The notes: generated by a model not told the origin, from the sequence alone. A DNA stretch of 64,000 nt from Oscillospiraceae bacterium (GCA_015068975.1 SVJM01000008.1:1-64000), one strand, 5' to 3'; shown: positions 24,036-33,064, numbered from the stretch's first letter. A program made the numbers and translations.

Positions 24036-25232
24036 ATGAAAAAAGAAAGAAGAGTTGGTACCATTTCAAGAGGTATCCGTTGTCCTATAATCAAAGAAGG
24101 AGACGACCTTGCAACAATAGTTGCAAACAGTGTGCTTGAAGCAGCTGAGTGTGAGGGTTTTGAGCTTCGTGACAGAGACGTAATTTCTATGACAGAATCA
24201 ATCGTTGCACGTTCTCAGGGCAACTATGTTACTGTTGATAATATTGCAGAAGATGTTAAAAATAAGCTTGGTGGAGAAACAGTAGGTATTGTTTTCCCAA
24301 TCCTTTCACGTAACCGTTTTGCTATTTGTCTCCGTGGTATTGCCAAGGGTGCAAAAAAAGTTGTAATTATGCTTAGCTATCCTTCTGACGAAGTGGGTAA
24401 TAAGCTTATCACTGAAGAAATGGTGGAAGAAGCAGGAATCAATCCATATTCTGATGTTCTCAGCCTTGAACAGTATCGTAATGCTTTTGGCTATCATAAG
24501 CACGAGTTTACAGGTATTGATTATGTAGAATACTATGCAAATCTTGTTCGTGAGATGGGTGCGGAGGTTGAATTTGTATTTGCAAATCATGCAAAGGCAA
24601 TTCTTGATTATGCTGATTGTGTAATTGCCTGTGATATCCACACAAGACACAGAACAAAGAAGCTTCTGAAAGCCAACGGTGCAAAGCTTGTATTCGGTCT
24701 TGATGAAATAATGAATGCTCCTATTAATGGCAGTGGATATAATGAAATGTATGGGCTTCTTGGCTCCAATAAGTCCACAGAAGACAAAATCAAGCTTTTC
24801 CCAAGAGAGTGCAAACAGCTTGTACTTGATGTTCAGAAGAAGGTGTTTGATGCTACGGGAAAGCATGTAGAAGTTATGGTATACGGAGACGGTGCATTCA
24901 AAGATCCTCAGGGTAAAATCTGGGAGCTTGCAGATCCGGTTGTATCTCCTGCATTTACAGACGGACTTCGTGGTACACCAAACGAAATCAAGCTTAAATA
25001 TCTTGCAGACAATGATTTTAAGGATCTTACCGGTGACAAGCTTATAGAAGCAATTTCTGACAGAATCAAATCAAAGAAAGATAACCTTGTAGGTGATATG
25101 GCATCTCAGGGTACAACACCACGTCAGCTTACAGACCTTATCGGTTCACTTTGTGACCTTACAAGCGGATCTGGTGACAAGGGTACACCGGTTGTTCTTG
25201 TTCAGGGATATTTTGATAATCTTGCTGATTAA
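24036..25232 (+). CDS. Coenzyme F420-0:L-glutamate ligase (CofE)-like protein
   Basis: A 398-residue protein. Its N-terminal ~110 residues match the start of CofE-type amide ligases: 'RCPIIKEGDDLATIVANS', 'LRDRDVISMTESIVARSQG' and 'ILSRNRFAICLRGIAKGA'. CofE adds glutamate to F420-0 with GTP in archaea and actinobacteria. This protein is longer than CofE (~250), and clostridia of this type are not known to make F420, so it probably ligates an amino acid to another acid. A GGAGG site precedes the ATG. The divergent LysR gene suggests induction by a metabolite. No cofC, cofD or cofGH gene is in the window. Confidence 0.75.
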   Translation: MKKERRVGTISRGIRCPIIKEGDDLATIVANSVLEAAECEGFELRDRDVISMTESIVARSQGNYVTVDNIAEDVKNKLGGETVGIVFPILSRNRFAICLRGIAKGAKKVVIMLSYPSDEVGNKLITEEMVEEAGINPYSDVLSLEQYRNAFGYHKHEFTGIDYVEYYANLVREMGAEVEFVFANHAKAILDYADCVIACDIHTRHRTKKLLKANGAKLVFGLDEIMNAPINGSGYNEMYGLLGSNKSTEDKIKLFPRECKQLVLDVQKKVFDATGKHVEVMVYGDGAFKDPQGKIWELADPVVSPAFTDGLRGTPNEIKLKYLADNDFKDLTGDKLIEAISDRIKSKKDNLVGDMASQGTTPRQLTDLIGSLCDLTSGSGDKGTPVVLVQGYFDNLAD

Positions 25233-25244
25233 TATATAATTATT

Positions 25245-25280
25245 AAGTCTGATTCTCTTTGTGAGGATCAGACTTTTTTA
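25245..25280 (+). terminator. Terminator of the CofE-like gene
   Basis: AAGTCTGAT / ATCAGACTT (25245-25253, 25267-25275) extended by a CTC/GAG pair inside, followed by TTTTTT. It lies 12 bp past the stop codon. Confidence 0.85.
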
Positions 25281-25320
25281 TGTGTAAAAGATCAGACAAA
25301 TATGCTAATGTAAAGATGCA

Positions 25321-25360
25321 AAAAAGTGCTTGTTTTTTAGATAAATAAGCACTTTTTTTG
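25321..25360 (+). terminator. Second terminator-like hairpin
   Basis: AAAAAGTGCTT / AAGCACTTTTT (25321-25331, 25347-25357) with a 15-base loop and a T-run on both sides. It backs up the first terminator and isolates the next promoter. Confidence 0.7.
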
Positions 25361-25361
25361 T

Positions 25362-25390
25362 TTGACTAAAAAAGGAATAAGTGTTATAAT
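25362..25390 (+). promoter_or_regulatory. Strong SigA-type promoter
   Basis: TTGACT (25362-25367), exactly 17 bp, TATAAT (25385-25390). It drives the histidine phosphatase gene 60 bp downstream. Confidence 0.8.
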
Positions 25391-25458
25391 AAACTGATAA
25401 ATTATAATTATTTTGAATTTGTATCAAATTTTGTGAAAAAACCGAAAGGATGAAACAT

Positions 25459-26181
25459 GTGAAGATACTACTTATAAGACATGCAGAGCCTGATTATCCA
25501 AACAACACCCTGACAGAGAAAGGCTTTGTGGAAGCTGAATATCTTTCAGAGAGACTTGAGCATAGTGATATAACACATATTTATTCATCGCCTCTCAACA
25601 GGGCACTTCTCACTGCAAACCCAACTGCAGAAAAAATCGGCAAAGAAGTAGTAATATGTGATTGGCTTACTGAGTTTAACGGAAAAATCCTGGTAGATGA
25701 TAACAGAAGAATCCCATGGAATATGATGCCACGTGACTGGCAGAAGGAAACTGATATATTTAATATCAATACATGGCATAAAAGTGAATTATATACAAGT
25801 GCAGATATGCTTGAGAAATATGAGTATGTTACACAAAACCTTGATAAGCTTCTTGAAAGCCACGGTGCAAAAAGAGAAAATATCATTTACAAAGGCGAAA
25901 ACAACAATGACACAATAGCACTGTTTTGTCACTTCGGCTTGGGAATGGTCATTGCATCACACTTTACAGGTATTTCTCCGGTTTTGTTGTGGCAGACAAT
26001 GTTTATGCCCACATCTTCTGTTACAGAGTTTATTACAGAAGAAAGGGTAAAAGGAGAATTTGTTTTCAAATGTAAGCAAATGGGAGATACATCACATTTG
26101 TATGTTAAAAATGAACCTGTTTCAAATTCAGGCTTGTTCAGTGAATTTTTCGGCGGTGAAGGCGCAGGGGCACAGGTGTAA
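25459..26181 (+). CDS. Histidine phosphatase family protein (phosphoglycerate mutase-like)
   Basis: A 240-residue protein with the 'LIRHAEPDYP' catalytic motif (phospho-His in RHA, a variant of RHG), 'SSPLNRAL' and a second His in 'ALFCHFGLGMVIASH'. It should remove phosphate from a small metabolite; the substrate is unknown. An ATG at 25450 directly abuts the AAAGG site, so the GTG at 25459, nine bases from that site, is the better start. It has its own consensus promoter. The stop codon runs straight into hairpin array B. Confidence 0.85.
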   Translation: MKILLIRHAEPDYPNNTLTEKGFVEAEYLSERLEHSDITHIYSSPLNRALLTANPTAEKIGKEVVICDWLTEFNGKILVDDNRRIPWNMMPRDWQKETDIFNINTWHKSELYTSADMLEKYEYVTQNLDKLLESHGAKRENIIYKGENNNDTIALFCHFGLGMVIASHFTGISPVLLWQTMFMPTSSVTEFITEERVKGEFVFKCKQMGDTSHLYVKNEPVSNSGLFSEFFGGEGAGAQV

Positions 26182-26183
26182 GC

Positions 26184-26296
26184 GGTGCAATGAATTGTCT
26201 TGCGACGTGAATTGAAATAAAAGATTTCATGAATTAAGCCGTTGGCTTATGAATTGCACCTTGTGGTACATTTTAATGCAATTCAATTCATTTTTC
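26184..26296 (+). repeat. Multi-hairpin array B, homologue of array A
   Basis: Four forward linkers close to ATGAATTG (26190, 26207, 26229, 26249) and one inverted CAATTCAT (26284-26291) followed by TTTTT. The hairpins between them are GTC-TTGC-GAC, GAAAT-5-ATTTC, AAGCC-GTT-GGCTT and GCACC-TTGT-GGTAC. Unit by unit it aligns with 15821-15923 of array A. Stem 1 changes a C:G pair to T:A, and stem 3 changes G:C to A:T and T:A to C:G, all compensatory. The outer linker pair plus the T-run could make it act as a branched terminator of the phosphatase gene. Confidence 0.8.
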
Positions 26297-26369
26297 TTTA
26301 TCCGAATTTCAGATAAAATACACCCGATATTATCGAAAGATACAAATGAATCTTAAGAGGTGATATAAT

Positions 26370-26783
26370 ATGTGGTTTATACTTGCACTTTTGTCTGCTA
26401 TATTTGCAGCACTTACATCTATACTTGCAAAGATAGGTATAGATGGAGTAAATTCAAATCTTGCCACGGCAATCAGGACTGTTGTGGTGGTTATTATGGC
26501 ATGGGGAATGGTCTTTCTGACCAATTCACAGAGTGGCATTGCAGAAATCGGCAAAAAGAGTTGGATATTTCTTATTTTGTCAGGATTGGCAACCGGTGCT
26601 TCATGGCTGTGTTATTATAAGGCATTGCAAATAGGGGATGCATCGAAGGTTGTACCTGTTGATAAATTAAGTGTAGTGATTACGTTGATTCTTGCATTTG
26701 TATTTTTGCATGAGCAGTTTACAACTAAATCGTTGATAGGTTGCATACTTATCGGGGTTGGTACTATGGTGATGGTTATCTGA
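26370..26783 (+). CDS. Half-size EamA-type membrane transporter
   Basis: A 137-residue protein with four to five hydrophobic segments and the EamA repeat features 'LSAIFAALTSILAKIGI' and 'ASWLCYYKALQIGDASKVVPVDKLSVV'-like spacing (the latter across residues ~78-103). Full DMT transporters carry two such repeats, so this single-repeat form must act as a dimer. The substrate is unknown. An AGAGGTGAT site precedes the ATG. It lies 79 bp beyond the end of array B. Confidence 0.85.
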   Translation: MWFILALLSAIFAALTSILAKIGIDGVNSNLATAIRTVVVVIMAWGMVFLTNSQSGIAEIGKKSWIFLILSGLATGASWLCYYKALQIGDASKVVPVDKLSVVITLILAFVFLHEQFTTKSLIGCILIGVGTMVMVI

Positions 26784-26807
26784 AATTTCACTTACATATT
26801 TCAGATA
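26777..26807 (+). terminator. Possible weak terminator overlapping the EamA gene end
   Basis: TATCTGAAAT / ATTTCAGATA (26777-26786, 26798-26807), a 10-bp stem that includes the stop codon. No clear T-run follows, so termination is uncertain. Confidence 0.35.
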
Positions 26808-26872
26808 TATAATTTGCCCTATGACTACTTATTAAAACATAATTAAATATTTTTTTAATGGAGGGATTAAAT

Positions 26873-28162
26873 ATGAAATTTACAGCTTGCGGTGACGCAA
26901 TAATTCAGAGAAGAATCTATGAAGGCTATGAAGGCTTTGATGATATAAGAGATTATATCATGAAGGGTGATGCAAGAATATTTAATTTTGAGTCTACCTT
27001 AAACTATGAAGGAGAGTGCTTTGCATCGCAGTTTTCAGGTGGTACATATGTAAGGACCAATCCTGAGATGTTCGGAGATTGTCTGAAATACGGATTTAAT
27101 ATGACAAGCTTCAACAATAACCACGCTATGGACTTTTCATATGAGGGACTTCTCAAAACCAAGGATTATATTGACGAATACGATATCCCTCAATGTGGAG
27201 TAGGAAGAAATCTTGGAGAAGCAAGTGCACCTTGCTATCTTGATACCAAATCAGGAAGAGTTGCCCTTATTTCTGTTAACTCCACATTCAATCCAGCTAT
27301 GATGGCAGGTGAACAGTCAAGAAGAGTAATAGGAAGACCGGGAATAAACGGTTTGAGATTCAATCAGACTATATATGTGACTAAAGAGCAGTTTGATGCT
27401 GTAAAGAATCTTGGTGATAGTATAGGTATCAATGTATATAACGATATTATCAGAAAAGAAGGATATCTTAAACCTTTGGCAGAAGGTACATATGAAATGG
27501 ACAACCTTGTATTCAAGGTGGGAGAAGAAACAAAGATAGTTACCGAATGTAACAAGGAAGACCTTGAGAGAATAAAGAAATCCATATATGAAGCCAAGCT
27601 TCAGGCAGATTATATCATCATTACACTTCATTCACATGAAATCTCAGGAACAGAAAAAGAAACTCCTGCAGATTTTATCGAAGAATTTGCACATTTTTGC
27701 ATTGATAATGGTGCAAATGCCGTTGTAGGTCACGGACCGCATCTATTAAGACCTATCGAGATTTACAAAAAGAGACCTATATTCTACTCAATAGGTGATT
27801 TCATTCTTCAGCTTTATAATATTGACTTTGCACCTGAGGATTTCTTCAAGAAACAGGGGCTTAATTCAGATGATACAGTTCATGATCTTCTAAGGCTCCG
27901 TTCAGCAGATTTCACAAGAGGTCTTATGATTGATAAGAAGATGAATGAAACAGTTATTCCTTATTGGGAAACAGATGAAAATGGCGATCTTACATATCTT
28001 GAGTTATTACCTGTAGAGCTTTCTATGAATGGTCTTAAATCTCATGAAGGATTACCATATATTGCTTCTGATTTAAGCTTCATAGACAGACTTGACAAGA
28101 TATCCCGTCCTTACGGAACAGAAGTTAAGATGCAGGGAAATGTAGCTGTATGCAAATGGTAA
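26873..28162 (+). CDS. CapA-family (PGA_cap) metallophosphatase-like protein
   Basis: A 429-residue protein of the CapA/PgsA-like calcineurin fold. Metal-binding motifs are visible as 'TACGDAII' near the start, 'FNFESTL', 'NNNHAMDFSYEGL', 'ITLHSHE' and 'VVGHGPHLLRPIEIY', then 'YSIGDFI'. Members are linked to poly-gamma-glutamate capsule synthesis, but many clostridial homologues stand alone. No signal peptide or capBC gene is seen here, so a cytosolic phosphoesterase role is more likely. An earlier ATG overlaps the GGAGGG site that serves 26873. A larA-like gene follows. Confidence 0.85.
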   Translation: MKFTACGDAIIQRRIYEGYEGFDDIRDYIMKGDARIFNFESTLNYEGECFASQFSGGTYVRTNPEMFGDCLKYGFNMTSFNNNHAMDFSYEGLLKTKDYIDEYDIPQCGVGRNLGEASAPCYLDTKSGRVALISVNSTFNPAMMAGEQSRRVIGRPGINGLRFNQTIYVTKEQFDAVKNLGDSIGINVYNDIIRKEGYLKPLAEGTYEMDNLVFKVGEETKIVTECNKEDLERIKKSIYEAKLQADYIIITLHSHEISGTEKETPADFIEEFAHFCIDNGANAVVGHGPHLLRPIEIYKKRPIFYSIGDFILQLYNIDFAPEDFFKKQGLNSDDTVHDLLRLRSADFTRGLMIDKKMNETVIPYWETDENGDLTYLELLPVELSMNGLKSHEGLPYIASDLSFIDRLDKISRPYGTEVKMQGNVAVCKW

Positions 28163-28214
28163 AAGTCGTTGGTAATGTGATATATGTATTTTAATTAATG
28201 ATAGGAGATTATCA

Positions 28215-29495
28215 ATGATAAACGTAGAATTTCCATACGGAAAAGACAAAATAAATTATTCATTTGATGAAAATGAGCTTATAAATGTACTGGTTTCTTC
28301 TGTAGAAGAGTATAATCCCGGATGCAGTGAAGAAGACCTTGTGATAAAAGCTATGGAAAATCCCACCTCTTCACCGAAACTAAGTGAACTTTCAAAGGGG
28401 AAGGATAAAGTTGTAATTATCGCAAGTGATCACACAAGACCTGTACCAAGTAAGGTAATTATCCCTTATATGCTTAAGGAAATAAGAGAAGGAAATCCCA
28501 ATGCGGATATTACTATCCTTATTGCTACAGGATGTCACAGGGGCACCACAAGAGAAGAGCTTGTATCAAAGTTTGGCGAAGATATTGTAAATAGCGAAAA
28601 GATCTACGTGCACGACTGTGACGAAAAAGAAAAGCTTGTAAATATAGGAACTCTTCCATCAGGTGGAGAATGTGAGATAAACTCTATTGCATATGATGCA
28701 GATTTGCTTTTGGCAGAAGGTTTTATCGAGCCACACTTTTTTGCAGGATTTTCAGGTGGCAGAAAGAGTGTCCTCCCGGGCATATGCTCAAGAAAGACAG
28801 TCCTTGCAAATCACTGTTCGGAATTTATCGCAAACAAAAATTCCCGTACCGGAATACTCTGTGGGAATCCTATCCATGAGGATATGATATGGGCTTGTAA
28901 AACAGCTAAGCTTGTATATGTGGTAAATGTGGTATTAAATGCAGAAAAAGAAGTGATATATGCTGTAGCAGGTGATGCAATTGAAGCACACAAAAAGGGC
29001 ACAGACTTTCTCTCAGAGCTTTGTGGTGTAAAGGCGAAATATTCTGATATAGTCATCACCACCAATGGCGGATACCCACTTGATCAGAATATGTATCAGG
29101 CAGTAAAGGGTATGACTGCTGCCGAATCCTGTGTAAAGGAAGGCGGAGTTATCATAATGCTTGCCCGCTCAAATGATGGCATCGGAGGAGATCATTTCTA
29201 CAGACAGCTAAATGAAATAGATGATATAAATCAAGGTATGAAAAATATATTATCCAAAGGCAGACACGAGACAGAGCCTGATCAGTGGATGGTGCAGATA
29301 CTCTTGAGAATCCTTATGAGAGCGAAAGTAATATATGTATCTCAAATGCCTGACAAAACAGTGAAGGATATGAATATGATACCTGCTCACTCAATAGATG
29401 AAGCAATGGATATGGCAAGAGAAATACTTAATAAAGATAATATCACTATAACTGCTATCCCTGAAGGTGTATCTGTTATTGTTAAAGGATATTAA
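28215..29495 (+). CDS. larA: LarA-family nickel-pincer-dependent racemase/epimerase
   Basis: A 426-residue protein. The residues known in Lactiplantibacillus plantarum LarA fall at identical numbers: His108 in 'ATGCHRG', His174 in 'IEPHFFAGF', Lys184 in 'SGGRKSVLPGI' (covalent cofactor site) and His200 in 'VLANHCSEF' (nickel ligand). LarA interconverts D- and L-lactate, and homologues act on other 2-hydroxy acids, so the substrate is not fixed. The cofactor needs LarB, LarC and LarE, none of which is in this window. A TAGGAG site precedes the ATG. A lactate/malate-type dehydrogenase gene is at 55364 but is not adjacent. Confidence 0.85.
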   Translation: MINVEFPYGKDKINYSFDENELINVLVSSVEEYNPGCSEEDLVIKAMENPTSSPKLSELSKGKDKVVIIASDHTRPVPSKVIIPYMLKEIREGNPNADITILIATGCHRGTTREELVSKFGEDIVNSEKIYVHDCDEKEKLVNIGTLPSGGECEINSIAYDADLLLAEGFIEPHFFAGFSGGRKSVLPGICSRKTVLANHCSEFIANKNSRTGILCGNPIHEDMIWACKTAKLVYVVNVVLNAEKEVIYAVAGDAIEAHKKGTDFLSELCGVKAKYSDIVITTNGGYPLDQNMYQAVKGMTAAESCVKEGGVIIMLARSNDGIGGDHFYRQLNEIDDINQGMKNILSKGRHETEPDQWMVQILLRILMRAKVIYVSQMPDKTVKDMNMIPAHSIDEAMDMAREILNKDNITITAIPEGVSVIVKGY

Positions 29496-29531
29496 TATAT
29501 TATAAGGGGGATTACATTAAGGGGTGATTAA

Positions 29532-31979
29532 ATGCAAAAATTTGATATAAAAGGGATGAGCTGTGCCGCTTGTGTAGCAAGAGTGGAGAAAGCTGTTAAG
29601 GATATAGATGGTGTCACAGAAGTATCAGTAAATCTCCTTACTAATTCAATGATACTTGAGGGGGATTATCTGGTAGATGATGTGATTCTGTCAGTAAAAA
29701 AAGCCGGCTATGATGCCGCTCCTTCACAAAACACAAATAAAGCATCCCAAAAAGCTGTCAAAAATGCTGAATCAGAAGAACACACACTTATTTCAAGACT
29801 TATTTCTTCCTTGTGTATCCTTATTGTGCTTATGTACTTTTCTATGGGGCACAGTATGTGGGGATTTCCTGTTCCTGCATTTTTTGAAGAGAATTTTATT
29901 GCTCAGGGAATATTACAGCTTGTACTGTCAGCTATTGTAATGGTAATTAATCAGAGGTTTTTTGTTTCCGGTTTTAAAAGTCTTTTTAATAAGTCACCAA
30001 ATATGGATACACTTGTGGCACTGGGATCTTCAGCAGCTTTTGTGTATTCATTGTACGCACTTTTTCTGATGACTTGGGATTTTAATAATGCTCATCATTA
30101 TATGCATGAATTGTACTTTGAATCTGCTGCAATGATTCTTACACTTATTACAGTGGGAAAGACTCTTGAATCACATTCAAAGGGCAAGACCACAAACGCC
30201 ATCAATGCTCTTATGAATCTTTCTCCAAAGGTTGCAACCCTTAAGACTGCTGAGGGAGAGAAGACAATCAGAGCAGATGAGCTTAAAGTAGGGGATATAT
30301 TTATTGTCCGCCCGGGTGAATCTATACCTTGTGATGGTGTGGTAATTTACGGTGAAACATCTGTAGATGAATCATTTCTTACAGGAGAAAGCATCCCTGT
30401 TGACAAAAAGATAAATGATAAAGTTTCCGCAGGCTGTATAAATAAATACGGATATATAGAGTGTCGTGCCACTGATGTTGGCGAAGATACAACACTTTCT
30501 AAGATAATACAGATAGTTTCCGATGCAGCCGCACAAAAAGCACCTATTGCCAAGATTGCAGACAGGGTGTCAGGGGTATTTGTACCCATTGTAATTTTGA
30601 TTTCTGTTCTTACTTTTATTGTATGGCAGATACTTGATGGGAATATCGGTTTTTCTTTGCAGAGAGCCATTTCTGTCCTTGTAATAAGTTGTCCCTGTGC
30701 ATTGGGACTTGCCACACCGGCAGCAATAATGGTAGGCAGCGGTATAGGTGCAAAGAACGGGATATTATTCAAGAATGCCACATCTCTTGAGATGACAGGC
30801 AAAGCGCAGATTGTAGCCTTTGACAAAACAGGTACTCTTACCAAAGGAACTCCCGAAATTACAGATATTGTACCTTTTGGCGACAATGATACAGAGCTTC
30901 TTTTAAAATACGCTTATTCACTGGAGAAATTAAGTGAGCATCCTTTGTCCAAGCCTATAGTGAAAGAATGGGAAAAAAGTAATCAGGAAGGTTATATGGT
31001 AGAAGACTTTGAGATCCTTTCGGGCAAAGGCTTAAGAGGAAGAATTGAAGGAAAAGAGATTGTCGGCGGCAAACTGGATCTTATAGAAAAAATAGTCAGT
31101 CCTGATGACATCGTTATGAAGGTATATAACGAACTTTCACTACATGGCAAGACTCCTCTGATGTTTGCCTATGACAATGAATTTTTAGGTATAATAGCAG
31201 TTTCTGATACGGTCAAGGATGATACTTCAAATGCTTTAAAAATGCTGAAGGATGAAGGGTTGAAGGTTGTAATGATTACAGGCGATAACCATAACAGTGC
31301 ATCCTTTATTGCAGACAAAATCGGTATAGACAAGGTATATTCAAATGTACTTCCTTCAGAAAAAGAAAATATTATAAAGGAGCTTAAAACAGAGGGAAAG
31401 GTAATTATGGTAGGTGATGGTATAAATGATGCACCTGCTCTTACAACTGCAGATATAGGTATTGCAATCGGTACAGGTACTGATGTTGCAATTGATTCTG
31501 CTGATGTAATACTTACAAAAAGCACACCAAAGGATGTGGCAAATGCAATATTTATAAGCCGCAAGGTTATTAAGAATATAAAAGAAAATCTGTTTTGGGC
31601 GTTCTTTTATAATTCCATCGGAATTCCTGTGGCAATGGGTCTTCTGATACCCTTTGGTATTACTCTCAATCCTATGCTTGGAGCTCTTGCAATGAGTCTT
31701 TCAAGCTTTTGTGTAGTATCAAATGCATTAAGACTTAATTTAATCAAAATAAACAAAAAACAAAAGGAGAATGAAACTATGGAAATCGTATTGAATATTG
31801 AGGGTATGATGTGCCCACACTGTGAAAAGAATGTAAAAGACACACTTGAAGCAATTGATGGTGTAGTTGAGGCAGTTACAAGCCACAAGGAAGGAACTGC
31901 AGTTATCACTCTTTCAAAGGAAATAGATACAGAAATCCTTAAGGAAGCAGTAAGACAGAAGGGTTATGCAGTAAAATAA
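29532..31979 (+). CDS. copA: Copper-translocating P1B-type ATPase with N- and C-terminal HMA domains
   Basis: An 815-residue Cu+ exporter. Residues ~1-62 form an HMA domain with 'GMSCAAC' (C11, C14). The ATPase core has TGES (284-287), the membrane metal site 'SCPCALG' (C387, C389), the phosphorylated Asp431 in 'DKTGTLT', 'HPLSKP' and 'GDGINDAPAL'. After the last membrane helices a linker leads to a second HMA domain at 750-815 with 'GMMCPHC' (C761, C764). Family members usually carry such domains only at the N-terminus; here the C-terminal domain looks like a fused CopZ. An internal AAAGGAG site and in-frame ATG precede it. No CsoR or CopY gene is adjacent. Confidence 0.93.
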   Translation: MQKFDIKGMSCAACVARVEKAVKDIDGVTEVSVNLLTNSMILEGDYLVDDVILSVKKAGYDAAPSQNTNKASQKAVKNAESEEHTLISRLISSLCILIVLMYFSMGHSMWGFPVPAFFEENFIAQGILQLVLSAIVMVINQRFFVSGFKSLFNKSPNMDTLVALGSSAAFVYSLYALFLMTWDFNNAHHYMHELYFESAAMILTLITVGKTLESHSKGKTTNAINALMNLSPKVATLKTAEGEKTIRADELKVGDIFIVRPGESIPCDGVVIYGETSVDESFLTGESIPVDKKINDKVSAGCINKYGYIECRATDVGEDTTLSKIIQIVSDAAAQKAPIAKIADRVSGVFVPIVILISVLTFIVWQILDGNIGFSLQRAISVLVISCPCALGLATPAAIMVGSGIGAKNGILFKNATSLEMTGKAQIVAFDKTGTLTKGTPEITDIVPFGDNDTELLLKYAYSLEKLSEHPLSKPIVKEWEKSNQEGYMVEDFEILSGKGLRGRIEGKEIVGGKLDLIEKIVSPDDIVMKVYNELSLHGKTPLMFAYDNEFLGIIAVSDTVKDDTSNALKMLKDEGLKVVMITGDNHNSASFIADKIGIDKVYSNVLPSEKENIIKELKTEGKVIMVGDGINDAPALTTADIGIAIGTGTDVAIDSADVILTKSTPKDVANAIFISRKVIKNIKENLFWAFFYNSIGIPVAMGLLIPFGITLNPMLGALAMSLSSFCVVSNALRLNLIKINKKQKENETMEIVLNIEGMMCPHCEKNVKDTLEAIDGVVEAVTSHKEGTAVITLSKEIDTEILKEAVRQKGYAVK
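31779..31979 (+). CDS. Possible internally initiated CopZ-like copper chaperone
   Basis: Within copA an AAAGGAG sequence (31763-31769 region) sits nine bases before an in-frame ATG at 31779. Translation from there would give a 66-residue stand-alone HMA protein with the 'GMMCPHC' copper site, the size and make-up of CopZ. The residues just before it (Lys/Gln/Asn/Glu-rich linker) look like a former intergenic region read through in frame. Whether a free chaperone is made is not shown by sequence alone. Confidence 0.45.
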   Translation: MEIVLNIEGMMCPHCEKNVKDTLEAIDGVVEAVTSHKEGTAVITLSKEIDTEILKEAVRQKGYAVK

Positions 31980-32026
31980 TATATTTAGAGTGTTAATACA
32001 ACTTATTTTCGAAGAGAGGCAGTCAG

Positions 32027-33064
32027 ATGAACAATAATATAAAAACAGGAGTTGTGTATACGATTTTACATCTTCTGGTAGATTTTACAACTGTATTTCT
32101 TGTTTGCGGTCTCTTGATTGGCCCCGAAATAGGGATTGTAAATCGGGGAGAAGTTATCATCACATATAATCTAATAGCTTTTGCAGGGCAGCTTCCCATT
32201 GGAATGATAGCTGACATACTCAGGCGAAACCGATTGCTTGTTGCTATTGGTTGTGCACTTTCTGCAATAGCATATCCTGTTGCATTTATATATCCCTGGA
32301 TTGGTTGTATATTAGCATCTTTAGCAAATGGTGTGTTTCATATAGGTGCCGGTGCAGAGATACTCAAAATAAGTATGCCAAAGGCAGCAATGTCCGGACT
32401 CTTTGTGAGCAGTGGTGCATTTGGTGTATGGTTGGCATATAATGTGTCAGGCAAATTCGTCATATGGCTTTGCCCTGTTGTAATGGTTGTTGCCGGCTGT
32501 TTGTTATTATTCTTTGACAAAGATACAGAGGATAATGATATATCAGACAGACTAACCTTTGACAAACCGGATTTTATTATACTTCTTGCTGTAAGCTGTT
32601 TTATGCTGACCATAGTTATACGGTCGCTTTTGGGGATGGTAATGGACTTTTCATGGAAAGCTGTTCCCGTTTTGTCACTATTATCTGTTTTGGCAGTTGT
32701 ATCAGGAAAAGCCATCGGCGGATATCTTGGAGATAGATTCGGATATATAAAGACTGCGGTGATTTCTCTTGGGATTTCCCTTCTTGGTTTTGCATTTTCC
32801 TTTGATTATTGGATATGGGGAATTATAGCAGTGTTGTGCTTTAATATGACTATGCCATTGACGCTTACCGCCATTGCAGGTGTCAGCAATAAGAAATATG
32901 GCTTTGCATTCGGGCTTACTACCTTTGCACTGGCAATAGGGTTTGTTCCTGTTGTATTTGGTGCAAAGGATTGGTTTGGTATACCTTTACTTATTGGCGG
33001 AAGCTTCTTGTCCATGCTTTTGCTTGTTTGCGGTTTTTTACTTTTGAAAAAGCAAAATAACTAA
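32027..33064 (+). CDS. Major facilitator superfamily transporter
   Basis: A 345-residue polytopic membrane protein with about 10-11 hydrophobic segments. The loop 'GMIADILRRNRLLVAIG' between segments 2 and 3 and 'GGYLGDRFGYIKTAV' in the second half match the MFS A-motif pattern. The substrate cannot be assigned. It is a little shorter than typical MFS proteins (~400). A GAGAGGCAG-like site precedes the ATG. The next two genes follow closely (15 bp each) and may form an operon with it. Confidence 0.8.
   Translation: MNNNIKTGVVYTILHLLVDFTTVFLVCGLLIGPEIGIVNRGEVIITYNLIAFAGQLPIGMIADILRRNRLLVAIGCALSAIAYPVAFIYPWIGCILASLANGVFHIGAGAEILKISMPKAAMSGLFVSSGAFGVWLAYNVSGKFVIWLCPVVMVVAGCLLLFFDKDTEDNDISDRLTFDKPDFIILLAVSCFMLTIVIRSLLGMVMDFSWKAVPVLSLLSVLAVVSGKAIGGYLGDRFGYIKTAVISLGISLLGFAFSFDYWIWGIIAVLCFNMTMPLTLTAIAGVSNKKYGFAFGLTTFALAIGFVPVVFGAKDWFGIPLLIGGSFLSMLLLVCGFLLLKKQNN

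Noticed and set aside
26370-26783. EamA gene as a truncated pseudogene
   Set aside because: Single-repeat EamA proteins of ~140 residues are common, and start, ribosome-binding site and stop are intact.
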